A stretch of 64,000 nucleotides of DNA from Streptococcus halotolerans (GCF_001598035.1 NZ_CP014835.1:1334501-1398500); one strand, 5' to 3'. Positions 49,353 to 58,046 are shown, counted from the stretch's first letter. Made by a program: numbers and translations. Notes: generated from the sequence alone by a model not told the origin.

Positions 49353-50225
49353 ATGGATAAATTAATCAAATCGATTTCAGAATCAGGTGCCTTTAGGGCT
49401 TATGTCCTTGATAGCACCGAAACTGTTAAACAAGCACAAATAAACCACCAAACCCTAGCATCATCAACAGTTGCTCTTGGACGTACCCTCATTGCCAACC
49501 AAATCCTAGCTGCTAATCAAAAGGGGGATAGTAAAATCACCGTCAAAGTCATTGGCAACAGCTCTTTCGGCCATATCATCTCCGTAGCAGATACCAAAGG
49601 AAATGTTAAAGGCTATATCCAAAACACCGGCGTTGATATCAAGAAAACAGCCACTGGTGAAGTTCTTGTTGGTCCTTTCATGGGCTCTGGTCAATTCGTT
49701 GTCATCGTTGATTATGGTACTGGAAATCCCTACACATCAACAACACCTATCGTCTCAGGTGAAATCGGCGAAGACCTCGCTTTCTACCTAACAGAAAGTG
49801 AGCAAACTCCTTCTGCTGTGGGTCTCAATGTCCTCTTAGATGAGAACGACCAAGTCAAAGTAGCAGGGGGCTTCATGCTCCAGGTCCTTCCCGGTGCGAC
49901 TGAGGAGGAAATCAGCCGCTACGAGCAGCGTATCCAAAACATGCCAGCCATTTCAACGCTCCTTGAATCCGAGGACCACATTGACGCCCTGCTATCAGCT
50001 ATCTATGGTGATGAGCCGTATAGACGTCTGTCAGAAGAAACCATCGGTTTCAACTGCGATTGCTCGCGCCATCGTTTTGAGTCAGCTCTTGCTTCCCTAC
50101 CAATCGCTGATTTAACAGACATGAAAGACAAAGACCACGGGGCTGAAATTGTTTGTCAGTTCTGTGGCACAAAATACCGATTTAACCAAGATGATTTGGA
50201 GGCAATTATCCGTGACAAAGCTTAA
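49353..50225 (+). CDS. hslO: Hsp33 redox-regulated chaperone
   Basis: 290 residues from the ATG at 49353 ([17 protein letters not shown], the usual Hsp33 beginning). The C-terminal zinc switch shows FNCDC (about 235-239) and VCQFC (about 268-272), four cysteines that release zinc on oxidation and activate holdase function. The longer upstream frame overlaps the telA terminator and is rejected. A TGG-TAAAAT extended -10 ends 8 bp before the ATG, which would give an almost leaderless mRNA. It overlaps dusB by 14 nt. Confidence 0.94.
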   Translation: MDKLIKSISESGAFRAYVLDSTETVKQAQINHQTLASSTVALGRTLIANQILAANQKGDSKITVKVIGNSSFGHIISVADTKGNVKGYIQNTGVDIKKTATGEVLVGPFMGSGQFVVIVDYGTGNPYTSTTPIVSGEIGEDLAFYLTESEQTPSAVGLNVLLDENDQVKVAGGFMLQVLPGATEEEISRYEQRIQNMPAISTLLESEDHIDALLSAIYGDEPYRRLSEETIGFNCDCSRHRFESALASLPIADLTDMKDKDHGAEIVCQFCGTKYRFNQDDLEAIIRDKA

Positions 50226-51189
50226 TTCATCCTTTATGATTGGAAACGTCGAAATCCCGCATCGTACGGTCTTAGCACCTATGGCAGGGGTCACTAACTC
50301 AGCCTTTCGTACCATCGCTAAGGAGTTCGGAGCAGGACTTGTTGTCATGGAGATGATTTCTGAAAAAGGATTACTCTACAACAATGAAAAGACCCTCCAC
50401 ATGCTCCACATTGACGAAAATGAACACCCAATGTCAATCCAGCTCTTCGGTGGTGATGCCGAAGGCCTAAAACGTGCCGCGGACTTCATCCAAGCCAACA
50501 CCAAAGCTGATATTGTTGACATCAATATGGGGTGCCCAGTTAACAAGGTCGTCAAAAACGAAGCCGGTGCTAAATGGCTCAAAGATCCAGACAAGATTTA
50601 CCACATCGTTAGCGAAGTGACATCTGTCCTTGATATTCCCCTAACTGTTAAAATGCGTACTGGCTGGTCCGATAGTTCACTCGCCGTGGAAAATGCCCTT
50701 GCTGCCGAGTCTGCTGGTGTCTCTGCTCTTGCTATGCATGGTCGTACGCGCGAACAAATGTACCGCGGACATTGTGACCACGAAACACTGGCTCGCGTCT
50801 CCAAAGCCATCACAAAAATTCCATTTATCGGCAATGGTGACGTCAAAACGGTTCATGATGCAACTTTTATGATTGAAGAAATCGGCGTTGATGCCGTTAT
50901 GGTTGGTCGTGCCGCCATGAACAACCCGTACATCTTTACACAAATCAATCACTTCTTCGAAACCGGTGAAGAATTACCAGACTTACCCTTTGCTAAAAAA
51001 TTAGACATCGCTGAAGACCACCTCAAGCGCCTAGTTGAGCTCAAAGGTGAGATGATTGCTGTCCGTGAATTCCGCGGACTTGCACCTCATTACTTGCGTG
51101 GTACAGCAGGCGCAGCTAAAGTCCGTGGCGCCGTCTCACGTGCAGAGAGCTTCCAAGAAGTTCAGGACTTATTTAATACCATTCGATAA
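50212..51189 (+). CDS. dusB: tRNA-dihydrouridine synthase (DusB/Dus family)
   Basis: 325 residues from GTG 50212, set by GGAGG 9 nt upstream inside the end of hslO. It reduces uridines in tRNA using FMN and [16 protein letters not shown] is at the N-terminus, followed by the catalytic cysteine in [23 protein letters not shown] and GNGDVKT. The last ~80 residues are the helical tRNA-binding domain ([18 protein letters not shown]). HslO-Dus pairing with overlap is common in streptococci. Confidence 0.93.
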   Translation: MTKLNSSFMIGNVEIPHRTVLAPMAGVTNSAFRTIAKEFGAGLVVMEMISEKGLLYNNEKTLHMLHIDENEHPMSIQLFGGDAEGLKRAADFIQANTKADIVDINMGCPVNKVVKNEAGAKWLKDPDKIYHIVSEVTSVLDIPLTVKMRTGWSDSSLAVENALAAESAGVSALAMHGRTREQMYRGHCDHETLARVSKAITKIPFIGNGDVKTVHDATFMIEEIGVDAVMVGRAAMNNPYIFTQINHFFETGEELPDLPFAKKLDIAEDHLKRLVELKGEMIAVREFRGLAPHYLRGTAGAAKVRGAVSRAESFQEVQDLFNTIR

Positions 51190-51215
51190 AAATCATGACC
51201 ACCCGTCTAACAGAT

Positions 51216-51292
51216 GGTTTGAACAGGGGCTATAAGAGCCCACATCGCCAGCCAACGCTTAAAGACGCTGGCTTTTACCTTGTGTTCAAGCC
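51216..51292 (+). ncRNA. Candidate structured RNA, three-helix junction
   Basis: GGTTTGAACA (51216-51225) pairs with TGTTCAAGCC (51283-51292) with one G-U. It encloses two perfect hairpins: GGGCT-5nt-AGCCC (51227-51241) and GCCAGC-14nt-GCTGGC (51247-51272). The element lies directly after dusB, without a T-run at the outer helix. It could be a 3' UTR structure of dusB, a processed sRNA or an unknown motif. I did not recognise a named RNA family. Confidence 0.45.
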
Positions 51293-51495
51293 TAATTGCT
51301 GTTGACTCGTCACTTGCCTCTTATGACATTAGGGTTGAACACTTTTATTGTATCGCGTTTGGAGTTTTTTCGTATAACAGTCGAGGCGTACCCGCATAGC
51401 GGGAGATTTATTTGTTTCGCAGCTATTGGAGCGAGACTGGGCTTAAAGCCACATAAAAATAACACTCACCTCAAAGACTGTTGAGGTGAGTTTTT
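51293..51495 (+). ncRNA. Candidate transcribed non-coding stretch ending in a terminator
   Basis: It contains CCCGC-AT-AGCGGG (around 51390) and GGCTTAAAGCC (about 51440-51450), and ends with a perfect terminator: ACTCACCTCA (51464-51473), an 8-nt loop, its complement at 51482-51491, then TTTTT. A 62-codon frame inside (51296-51484) lacks a ribosome site and overlaps these stems. A TTGACT lies at 51302-51307 but without a good -10. The strong terminator shows that something is transcribed here; its start is unknown. Confidence 0.4.
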
Positions 51496-51637
51496 CGTAA
51501 CCATCTAACAAGGAGACATCTATCATAATTTGCTAGCCCCCAAGTATACTAAGTTAGTAGAAAATAGAAACTGGAAGATAGATACCGTCCTACTATATGT
51601 TTACTATTTAGATTGGTAAGTAGATACAAGGTCATCA

Positions 51638-52141
51638 CTAGTTTGTAACCATTTTTCTAAGTATTTTCTTAAGTTTCTTCTTCTGTTCAGTTGTCATCTT
51701 ATTTTTCGTTGCATCATGGTTATTGAGAGTTCCTACATGGGTTGAAATAATGCCATATTTATCAATAATAATCAAAAATGGCACAGACAAATTCCCAGTT
51801 TCATATTTCTTATATATAGCTTCTAACTCTGTTCGGTGTTTTTTAGTGAAACTTTTATCTTTGGTATCAACAGCAGAAGCACTTAATTTTTCCTCTTGTA
51901 AAACTTCATCAAGGACAGGTAAGAGCTCTTGGCACCAAGGACACCGTTTAAATCCAAAATAGTAAATACCAGGCTTATTTTTAGCCAGGTATGCCATCGT
52001 AGTATTGATTGGAGGTGAAATAAACTGTCGAGACTGTTCGATAGAAAAGACCTCGTTTTTAGAGGAATTACTAAATACAAAATAATAAATTAAAGATAAC
52101 CCTAGCAAAAAAGCTGATAGTATAGTAATAAATTGTTTCAT
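51638..52141 (-). CDS. Membrane-anchored thioredoxin-like protein of the peptide operon
   Basis: 167 residues from the ATG at 52141. One N-terminal membrane helix (ITILSAFLLGLSLIYYFVF) anchors an extracytoplasmic thioredoxin-like fold. The redox pair is RCPWCQE (CxxC, about 70-73) and the cis-proline region is VPFLIIIDKYG. This resembles PedC/BrcD-type bacteriocin accessory thiol-disulfide proteins. Last gene of an AT-rich operon; its ATG overlaps the stop of the M50 gene in an ATGA. Its likely job is forming or proofreading the disulfide of the operon's two-cysteine peptide. Confidence 0.75.
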   Translation of the reverse strand: MKQFITILSAFLLGLSLIYYFVFSNSSKNEVFSIEQSRQFISPPINTTMAYLAKNKPGIYYFGFKRCPWCQELLPVLDEVLQEEKLSASAVDTKDKSFTKKHRTELEAIYKKYETGNLSVPFLIIIDKYGIISTHVGTLNNHDATKNKMTTEQKKKLKKILRKMVTN

Positions 52142-52491
52142 TTTTTTCTCACGATATTCAATATTGACATCAAAATTACTTCTCCATCTGTTGTAAAAGG
52201 TAATAGATTGAGAATATTTGACAAGCATAATATCTTCGTATAAAAGCTAATAATATCTCTACCATTAATAAACATACCTAATATAATTAATATTGTCGGA
52301 GCTATTCCGGATACCAAAATGTTATTAATGTTATTTCCCGTACTTTTATAGACAATAGATGGACTTCGTAAACTGGCTTTTACTTTTGGAGACAATCCAA
52401 GACAGTAAGCAGTCAGGTAATGTATTCCTTCGTGAACTATAACTAACCCTAATGTAATAATTAATATAAAAAACAGTATAAGAAGATTTAT
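52138..52491 (-). CDS. M50-type intramembrane metalloprotease, small, apparent ATA start
   Basis: The frame is open from 52491 to the TGA at 52138 (117 residues). It contains VHEGIHYL (the HExxH zinc site, about 20) in the first membrane helix and NLLPFTTDGE (about 94-103), the second M50 motif with its aspartate. The HEGIH half lies upstream of the first conventional start (TTG at 52395), so a product without it would be inactive. In frame only ATA (52489-52491) is well placed behind AGAAGGAGG, which is itself inside the 87-residue gene's end. YydH and site-2 proteases are the closest functional types. It probably cuts the precursor peptide within or near the membrane. Confidence 0.68.
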   Translation of the reverse strand: MNLLILFFILIITLGLVIVHEGIHYLTAYCLGLSPKVKASLRSPSIVYKSTGNNINNILVSGIAPTILIILGMFINGRDIISFYTKILCLSNILNLLPFTTDGEVILMSILNIVRKK

Positions 52492-52751
52492 CTTTTATTC
52501 CTCCTTCTCATTATCATGTAATATATACCACACCAGATGGATATGACTCCTAAGTAAATCCAGATAATTTTAGAGGTAAATCCAAAAATAGTGTAAAGGC
52601 CACTTGAATCCTCAGTGCTTTTTATATATAGTCCCATGAGTGTTACTCTTTCTGAGTTTATTACCTGAAAGAGTTCAACACCGTAGTCTATCAAAAAGAC
52701 TATAACCCATAGTAAAGTAGCATAAGAGAACTGTTTAATTAGTTTTTGCAT
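52488..52751 (-). CDS. 87-residue two-helix membrane protein of the peptide operon
   Basis: Two hydrophobic helices (LLWVIVFLIDYGVELF and IIWIYLGVISIWCGIYYMIM) flank a polar extracellular loop, with a strongly basic RRRNKR tail. It overlaps the permease gene by 17 nt and the M50 gene by about 4 nt. The family is unknown. Size, topology and position fit an immunity protein or a small transporter subunit; both are guesses. Confidence 0.6.
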   Translation of the reverse strand: MQKLIKQFSYATLLWVIVFLIDYGVELFQVINSERVTLMGLYIKSTEDSSGLYTIFGFTSKIIWIYLGVISIWCGIYYMIMRRRNKR

Positions 52752-54102
52752 ATTTTATGCCTCTTTCCTTTATTAAAATATAAAACAATAATAATGACAG
52801 AATAACTAATGATGTGATTATTAAAAATATTGAGGATTTTATAGTAATTAAGATGATTATGTTTAGAAATAACAGAATTACTGAAACGACTTCATTTAAA
52901 CTACTTTCTGATTTTGGGAATAAAAATCCTACAATGACAGAGACAATTGATAAAGAACTCCCCCAAAGTAAACTCTCAAAATCTTTCGAAAAAAGAACTT
53001 CTACTACGAGTAAAGGTATTTGAACAATAAATATACTCATTACAATCTCCAACCACTCTCTCTTTACAGATATACCCATAAGGTTATATAATTTTCGGAT
53101 TTGTAAAGTGCTGTCGGCATAGTGAAGAAAAATTATATTTAAGAAAGGATATAGTGGAGACATAACTTTAATCATCGTATTAAAGTCAGTTGTGATGCAA
53201 GAATAAATTACCAATGTGGAAAAAATAAATAGTGACGATGCACACAATTTTGTACGAAGCACACTTTTTAATACATTTGTTAAATATCTTGGTAGAGGGA
53301 TATGCAGATACTTTCCTCCTAAGAAAGACTCTTCCATATCATCATACGTTATTAAAAAAAGTACCAAACATATTATCATCATGACAAGAAAACTGACGAC
53401 TGCTAAGTATATTGGAGGTTGAATGTGTTTGGCTAAAAAGAATTCCACTCTAAACCTTCCGATATAAAAATAAAACATTGTGGAAGTCAGTATCACAAAG
53501 GAAATAACACCTTTTAGTTTAGAAAAATATTTTTTAAAGTATTTGTTAAAAAAATTATAGATAGAATGACTAGCCATATATCCAACCAAAAAAGAACAAT
53601 GACAGGAAAAAAATAGTAAGCCAGAAATTGGTAGATCACCAATCACCTGTAGTCCTGGCATCATAATAATAAAAAAAAGTTCATAGATAACTATAGAGGT
53701 CACTAACTTAAACAAGTGAATAGCATATTTTATTTCTAACCCCAAGAATGGAAGCATTCTTGCAGTAAACAAAGAACTCTTTTTTATTAATATAATCGAT
53801 TGAGACAGCTGAAAAATAAAGATACCAACAATAAAAGATAAATTATTATAGCTACTAATTGATAATTTGATAACCATAGCTAACTCTGAAAGAGAAAAAT
53901 CATTTCTATTCTGCCCCAATTTTGCAAATTCAACAGCATTAATGTAAAAATAATAAAAATAAGCAAGGAAAAATAAAGAGATTACACTAATGCGCCCAAA
54001 TTTACTTTTAAAGATAGGACGGTTTAATACACCATGGAAAGAATCATTAATAAAAAGTGTTAAAATCTCCCATATATTTTTGTAATTTATCAAATTTTTC
54101 AC
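52735..54102 (-). CDS. ABC transporter permease of the peptide operon
   Basis: 455 residues with about 10-12 membrane segments, no recognisable peptidase or extracellular domain, and a strongly AT-biased codon choice. The only plausible start in frame is GTG 54102 behind AGGA (7-nt spacing), which puts 56 nt inside the end of the ATPase gene. The permease pairs with that ATPase as an ABC-2-like exporter, similar in arrangement to YydJ. It may export the peptide or remove it from the membrane for self-protection. Confidence 0.72.
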   Translation of the reverse strand: MKNLINYKNIWEILTLFINDSFHGVLNRPIFKSKFGRISVISLFFLAYFYYFYINAVEFAKLGQNRNDFSLSELAMVIKLSISSYNNLSFIVGIFIFQLSQSIILIKKSSLFTARMLPFLGLEIKYAIHLFKLVTSIVIYELFFIIMMPGLQVIGDLPISGLLFFSCHCSFLVGYMASHSIYNFFNKYFKKYFSKLKGVISFVILTSTMFYFYIGRFRVEFFLAKHIQPPIYLAVVSFLVMMIICLVLFLITYDDMEESFLGGKYLHIPLPRYLTNVLKSVLRTKLCASSLFIFSTLVIYSCITTDFNTMIKVMSPLYPFLNIIFLHYADSTLQIRKLYNLMGISVKREWLEIVMSIFIVQIPLLVVEVLFSKDFESLLWGSSLSIVSVIVGFLFPKSESSLNEVVSVILLFLNIIILITIKSSIFLIITSLVILSLLLFYILIKERGIKYAKTN

Positions 54103-54775
54103 CAGTTTGTCCTATTTGTTTAATTATGTTCTTAATATCCTGACTTAGTCCCTTATAAGGTAACAAGCATCCTTTGGACATTATATAGATATTGTTAGAG
54201 AAACGATTAAGAGTATTCATATCGTGAGACACTATTACAAAACTTCTGTATCTTTTTTGAAAATTCAATAATTCTTCTAGTAATAGAGCTGTATCAAAAT
54301 CCAATCCACTAAATACTTCATCCGCTAAAATGTAAGGAGTTCCCGAACAAAAAGCTGCAATAATTTGAATTTTCTTTTTCATTCCGAAAGAATATTTTTC
54401 TAATAAGACGTCTTTAAATTCTTTCAAATCAAAAATTTCCAGTAATATATCGATTTGATTATAATTAGCATTCTTATAATGTTTCAAAATAAAAGTCAAG
54501 TATTCAATGCCAGTCATATATTCTGGTAAATAAAAGTCCGATGGGATATAAAATATCTGCTCTTTATATTCTTTACTTCCAATTTTGTAACCGTTACAAA
54601 TAATTTCTCCTGTACTGTACGGGATCATCTGTGCTAGGACGTTCAAAAACGTTGTTTTACCACATCCATTCGTTCCAACAATAATGCTGATTTCAGAATC
54701 TGGAAATGTACAGGTAATTCCATTTAAAATGTTATCACTCTTAAATGATTGGCTTAATTCACATATATTAAACAT
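54047..54775 (-). CDS. ABC transporter ATPase of the peptide operon
   Basis: 242 residues from the ATG at 54775 (AGGAGAAGAT upstream); the frame continues to a TTG that I reject. Walker A is GTNGCGKTT (about 34-42) and the signature is degenerate, SFGMKKK (about 129-135). Walker B ILADE (about 149-153), D-loop SGLD and switch His in VSHD (about 184) are all present, so it should hydrolyse ATP. The type is that of CcmA/YydI drug and peptide exporters. It is separated from the peptide gene by an 18-bp perfect hairpin. Confidence 0.85.
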   Translation of the reverse strand: MFNICELSQSFKSDNILNGITCTFPDSEISIIVGTNGCGKTTFLNVLAQMIPYSTGEIICNGYKIGSKEYKEQIFYIPSDFYLPEYMTGIEYLTFILKHYKNANYNQIDILLEIFDLKEFKDVLLEKYSFGMKKKIQIIAAFCSGTPYILADEVFSGLDFDTALLLEELLNFQKRYRSFVIVSHDMNTLNRFSNNIYIMSKGCLLPYKGLSQDIKNIIKQIGQTGEKFDKLQKYMGDFNTFY

Positions 54776-54785
54776 ATCTTCTCCT

Positions 54786-54831
54786 AACAATTAGAGAGCT
54801 TAGTTTTCTTTAGCTAAGCTCTCTAATTGTT
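54786..54831 (-). terminator. Perfect 18-bp hairpin between peptide and ABC genes
   Basis: AACAATTAGAGAGCTTAG (54786-54803) is exactly complementary to 54814-54831, with a 10-nt loop. It directly follows the peptide stop codon and ends just before the ATPase ribosome site. Without a U-run it is more likely an mRNA-stabilising or partial attenuating hairpin that keeps peptide mRNA in excess over the ABC genes. Confidence 0.65.
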
Positions 54832-55076
54832 TACTTACATGCAACTCCCATTTGTCCTGACTTAGGCCAATTATATCGCACATTAAAAGCAAAAGAACGA
54901 CCTCTACTCGTGCAGTACCAAGCATATAAACCAACTGCAGCTAGAACAACAAGGGCTACTACAACCCAAATCCACTTATTTTCCATAGTTTCTTCATATT
55001 TTTTATTTAAATAAAGTGAATATTGAATGATAGATGAGTTAATTTTATACGTTAAGTGGCTTAATTTATTAAACAC
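54831..55076 (-). CDS. Candidate bacteriocin or signal precursor peptide, 81 residues
   Basis: GTG start at 55076 with AGGGA 7 nt upstream, close behind a consensus promoter; an internal ATG (54986) would give 51 residues. Residues 1-34 are a charged cytosolic leader, 35-54 one membrane helix (WIWVVVALVVLAAVGLYAWY). The 27-residue tail runs from CTSRGR to GVACK and is bounded by Cys55 and Cys80, the only cysteines. Five operon neighbours (ABC pair, M50 protease, CxxC protein, small membrane protein) suggest that the tail is released and closed by a disulfide. I recognise no known bacteriocin family. Confidence 0.62.
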   Translation of the reverse strand: MFNKLSHLTYKINSSIIQYSLYLNKKYEETMENKWIWVVVALVVLAAVGLYAWYCTSRGRSFAFNVRYNWPKSGQMGVACK

Positions 55077-55100
55077 TTTCTATTCCCTATTTATAATTTT

Positions 55101-55129
55101 ATTTTATGATAACGATACTTTGATGTCAA
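55101..55129 (-). promoter_or_regulatory. Promoter of the peptide operon
   Basis: On the minus strand TTGACA (55124-55129), exactly 17 bp, TAAAAT (55101-55106), about 25 bp upstream of the GTG start. It is the only good promoter found in this operon. Confidence 0.75.
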
Positions 55130-55196
55130 TATTTATTTAAAATTAAATTATTTTAAATAAAGGAACTAATTCTGGCGATGATATTATAGTTTTTTA

Positions 55197-55206
55197 GGGA
55201 GCTCCC
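55197..55206. promoter_or_regulatory. GGGAGCTCCC palindrome upstream of the peptide promoter
   Basis: A perfect 10-bp GC-rich palindrome in AT-rich DNA, flanked by T-run and A-run, about 70 bp upstream of the -35. A possible activator site; no regulator gene lies in the operon. Confidence 0.3.
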
Positions 55207-55257
55207 AAAATCGAAGATAGTTAATTTTATAAAAGAATCTATAAATCCAAAAAAACT

Positions 55258-55296
55258 AAAAAGACTTAGCCTTTGTAATACAGAGCTAAATCTTTT
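55258..55296. terminator. Hairpin with U-tail on the minus strand
   Basis: AAAGACTTAGC and GCTAAATCTTT (one mismatch) are separated by about 14 nt. On the minus strand TTTTT follows. No gene reads into it from clpC, whose own terminator is closer, so its role is unclear. Confidence 0.4.
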
Positions 55297-55349
55297 CGAT
55301 AATTAATTATCCAACTTTTGGGGTGCAGTTCAAGTCTTCGTTTCTATCA

Positions 55350-55453
55350 ACGCTCTTCGAAAATCAAACTCAGGCGTCGTTGACTTGATTTGATAAATTT
55401 CATGTCTACCTGTATCAGTGTCTCCCAGTCTAAATGTGATTTTCATTGAGTGT
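55350..55453. repeat. BOX-like intergenic repeat, copy 2
   Basis: About 104 bp, in inverted orientation relative to the copy at 44013. It opens ACGCTCTTCGAAAATC and ends GATTTTCATTGAGTGT, with GGCGTC-GTTGACTTGATTTG inside. These ends match the classic BOX boundaries (TCTTCGAAAATC and GATTTTCATTGAGT). Confidence 0.7.
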
Positions 55454-55455
55454 CG

Positions 55456-55556
55456 TCTGCTGCATTAACTTTGAAATATCATCACTTCCGACTTACCTTA
55501 CTCAAGTACGGTCCGCATCTCAGTTCCTTGTTTGACAGTTAATTCATTTGACTATA
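55456..55556 (-). repeat. MITE-like element, degenerate copy 3
   Basis: Minus-strand reading starts TATAGTCAAATGAATTAACT and contains AACTGAGATGCGGACC and TTGAGTAAGGTAAG, matching the two intact copies at 58670 and 59124. The other end has decayed. It abuts the BOX-like element, showing nested or neighbouring insertion. Confidence 0.6.
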
Positions 55557-55569
55557 TAGGCAGCAAGCA

Positions 55570-55600
55570 AAAAGTCTCTGATTGATTCAGAGACTTTTTA
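55570..55600 (-). terminator. clpC terminator
   Basis: AAAAAGTCTCTGA (55570-55582) pairs with TCAGAGACTTTTT (55588-55600), ending a few bases past the clpC stop. Confidence 0.9.
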
Positions 55601-55607
55601 ACAACAA

Positions 55608-58046
55608 TTAAACCATATCAAATTTAAGTTTCCCTTGTTTGACACCGATTTTGAGAATATTACCAGCAGCTAGTTCCCCTGAAAGAACCAGTTCTGCCAA
55701 GTGATCTTCCACTTGTGTCTGGATAGTACGGCGCAGTGGACGTGCACCCATTTCAATATCATAGCCATCCTCAGCCAAATGTTTGAGAGCTGACGGCTGG
55801 AATTTAAGAACAATATCTTTTTCAGCCAATTGTTTAATCAACGGTTGAACCATAATCTTAACCACTTCTTTCATGTGGTCTTGCGTCAAGCTGTGGAAGA
55901 CAACTTTTTCATCAATACGATTGATGAACTCAGGACGATAAGCCTTCTTAAGTTCTTCCAAGATACGTTTTTCCATCGCCTCATGGTCATGTGATAGATC
56001 TTGCGCTCCAAAACCGACTGTCTTATCATCACGAAGTGCCGTCGCCCCAAGGTTTGAAGTCATAATAATCAGGGTATTTGAAAAATCAACCTTGCGCCCA
56101 CGAGAATCTGTTGAAACACCATCGTCAAGCACTTGAAGTAGCACATTGAAAATATCAGGATGGGCCTTTTCAACCTCATCGAACAAGAGAACCGAATAAG
56201 GTTTCTGACGAACTTTTTCTGTCAGTTCGCCCCCCTCATCGTAACCAACATATCCTGGAGGGGCACCGTTCAGACGTGAAGCGGCAAATTTCTCCATGTA
56301 TTCAGACATATCAAAACGAATAAGGGCTGATTCATCATCGAAAAGAACTTCTGCTAAGGCCTTAGCCAACTCTGTCTTACCAACCCCAGTCGGTCCCAAG
56401 AACATGAAAGACCCAATTGGACGTTTACCAGTTCGAATGCCAGACTGATTACGACGAATCGCACGACTGATAGCCGAAATTGCTGTATCTTGACCAATAA
56501 CACGTTTATGTAATTCTTTTTCCAAATTAAGATACTTTTGATTATCTGCCTGCGTCATTTTTTCCACAGGAATCCCTGTCAGACGACTAAGAGTAGCCAT
56601 GATATGGTCTTCGCTTACCTTGACAATTTTGGGAGTAGCAAGGGTGTCTTCTTTTTTAAGTAAACGCGAAACAGTCTTGAGATCTCCACTTAAAAGTGCT
56701 TCATCAATTGGCGAAAGCTCTGCTTGAACTTCTTTTTTTACCATGGTTTGAACAGTCGCACTAGCCTCATCTATCAAATCGATAGCCGAGTCCGGAAGGT
56801 TTTTACTGGTCATATAACGATGAGCAGCTTTAACAGCTGTCATCAGGGCATCATCCGAAATCGATACATGATGATAGGCTTCATAACTCGGACGAAGTCC
56901 TTTGAGAATCTCAAAGGCATCTTCAACAGCAGGCTCTTCAATAATGATTTTAGCAAAACGGCGCGACAGCGCTGCATCTTTTTCAATATGCTTTTGGTAT
57001 TCTTCTTGGGTGGTTGCGCCAACCATATGGAGGGTGCCACGAGAAAGAGCTGGTTTGAGAATATTAGCCGCATCCAAGGTACTGTCCATCCCACTGCCAG
57101 AACCCATAATCGTGTGCATTTCATCCACAAAGAGGATAATATGCCCATCCGTCTCGATATCTTCGATGATTTGATTCATACGCTCCTCAAAATCACCACG
57201 GAATCGGGTTCCTGCAACCACGCTCATCATATCTAATTCCAGAACTCGCATATCACGCAGCTCATAAGGAATGTCACCACCAGCAATGCGTTGGGCTAAA
57301 CCATAAGCCAAAGCTGTTTTACCAACACCAGCATCACCGACTAGGACGGGATTATTCTTAGTTTTACGACTGAGCACCTGTACCATACGAGAAATTTCTT
57401 TGTCGCGGCCCACAACCGTTTCTAAAGCGCCAGCCTGCGCCATAGCTGTTAAATCGCGTGTGAAATCCGATAATTCTCCAGCTGTTGATGGTGGTTTCAT
57501 CATATCTGTGAAATTATTAGCCTTAGGGCGTTTGGGTTTTTTCAACTCGTGAATGGATTTGACTTGATCTTTGGTAAAGCCCGCATGCTTCTCTAAACTT
57601 TGACGGAGACTAAAAATCGAAGACCCCTCACCATCGTTTTTGAGTTTAAATCCAGCTAATTCCAAGATACGGATGGGCATCATTTGCGGATTTAGGAGCA
57701 TCGCCATCAAGACATGCTCAGTACCAACCTCGTCATCTCCAGTAATCTGACTAATTTGTTCCGCAAAAGCCAAGATGTCAGCGGTCGCTACTGATTGCTC
57801 ATGAAGATCAAACTGATTAATGCTCTCATCAAAAGTCTTCTCCGACGCTAAAATAGCAGCTGCAAAATAATCATTTTCACCAGTCTCACTGTCAAATTCT
57901 CGGAAAGTTAATCCTGCAATGGTTTCATCACTGGAAATTAATCCAAGCAAAAGATGCCAACTTTCTAGCAATTGGCAAGAGAACTGTGTTGCAATAATTT
58001 GTGACAGGCCAAAAACTTCCTGCATTTTTTGTGAATACTTAACCAT
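55608..58046 (-). CDS. clpC: ATP-dependent Clp protease ATPase subunit ClpC
   Basis: 812 residues, HSP100 unfoldase for ClpP. The N-terminal double Clp-N repeat runs to about 150. The first AAA domain has [10 protein letters not shown] (about 237) and [14 protein letters not shown] middle (MecA-binding) region around 430-490 is short. The second AAA domain has [10 protein letters not shown] (about 550) and the Clp signature [24 protein letters not shown]. It follows ctsR with a 1-nt overlap, so both are repressed by CtsR. A ClpC-type loop for ClpP docking is expected but was not pinned down. Confidence 0.96.
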   Translation of the reverse strand: MVKYSQKMQEVFGLSQIIATQFSCQLLESWHLLLGLISSDETIAGLTFREFDSETGENDYFAAAILASEKTFDESINQFDLHEQSVATADILAFAEQISQITGDDEVGTEHVLMAMLLNPQMMPIRILELAGFKLKNDGEGSSIFSLRQSLEKHAGFTKDQVKSIHELKKPKRPKANNFTDMMKPPSTAGELSDFTRDLTAMAQAGALETVVGRDKEISRMVQVLSRKTKNNPVLVGDAGVGKTALAYGLAQRIAGGDIPYELRDMRVLELDMMSVVAGTRFRGDFEERMNQIIEDIETDGHIILFVDEMHTIMGSGSGMDSTLDAANILKPALSRGTLHMVGATTQEEYQKHIEKDAALSRRFAKIIIEEPAVEDAFEILKGLRPSYEAYHHVSISDDALMTAVKAAHRYMTSKNLPDSAIDLIDEASATVQTMVKKEVQAELSPIDEALLSGDLKTVSRLLKKEDTLATPKIVKVSEDHIMATLSRLTGIPVEKMTQADNQKYLNLEKELHKRVIGQDTAISAISRAIRRNQSGIRTGKRPIGSFMFLGPTGVGKTELAKALAEVLFDDESALIRFDMSEYMEKFAASRLNGAPPGYVGYDEGGELTEKVRQKPYSVLLFDEVEKAHPDIFNVLLQVLDDGVSTDSRGRKVDFSNTLIIMTSNLGATALRDDKTVGFGAQDLSHDHEAMEKRILEELKKAYRPEFINRIDEKVVFHSLTQDHMKEVVKIMVQPLIKQLAEKDIVLKFQPSALKHLAEDGYDIEMGARPLRRTIQTQVEDHLAELVLSGELAAGNILKIGVKQGKLKFDMV

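Noticed and set aside
51296..51484. 62-codon plus-strand frame after dusB
   Set aside because: No ribosome site, and it overlaps RNA stems and runs into the terminator; more likely non-coding.
51638..55076. Lanthipeptide, sactipeptide or epipeptide cluster
   Set aside because: No LanM/LanB/LanC, no radical-SAM enzyme and no C39 peptidase transporter are present; the gene set fits a disulfide-type peptide better.
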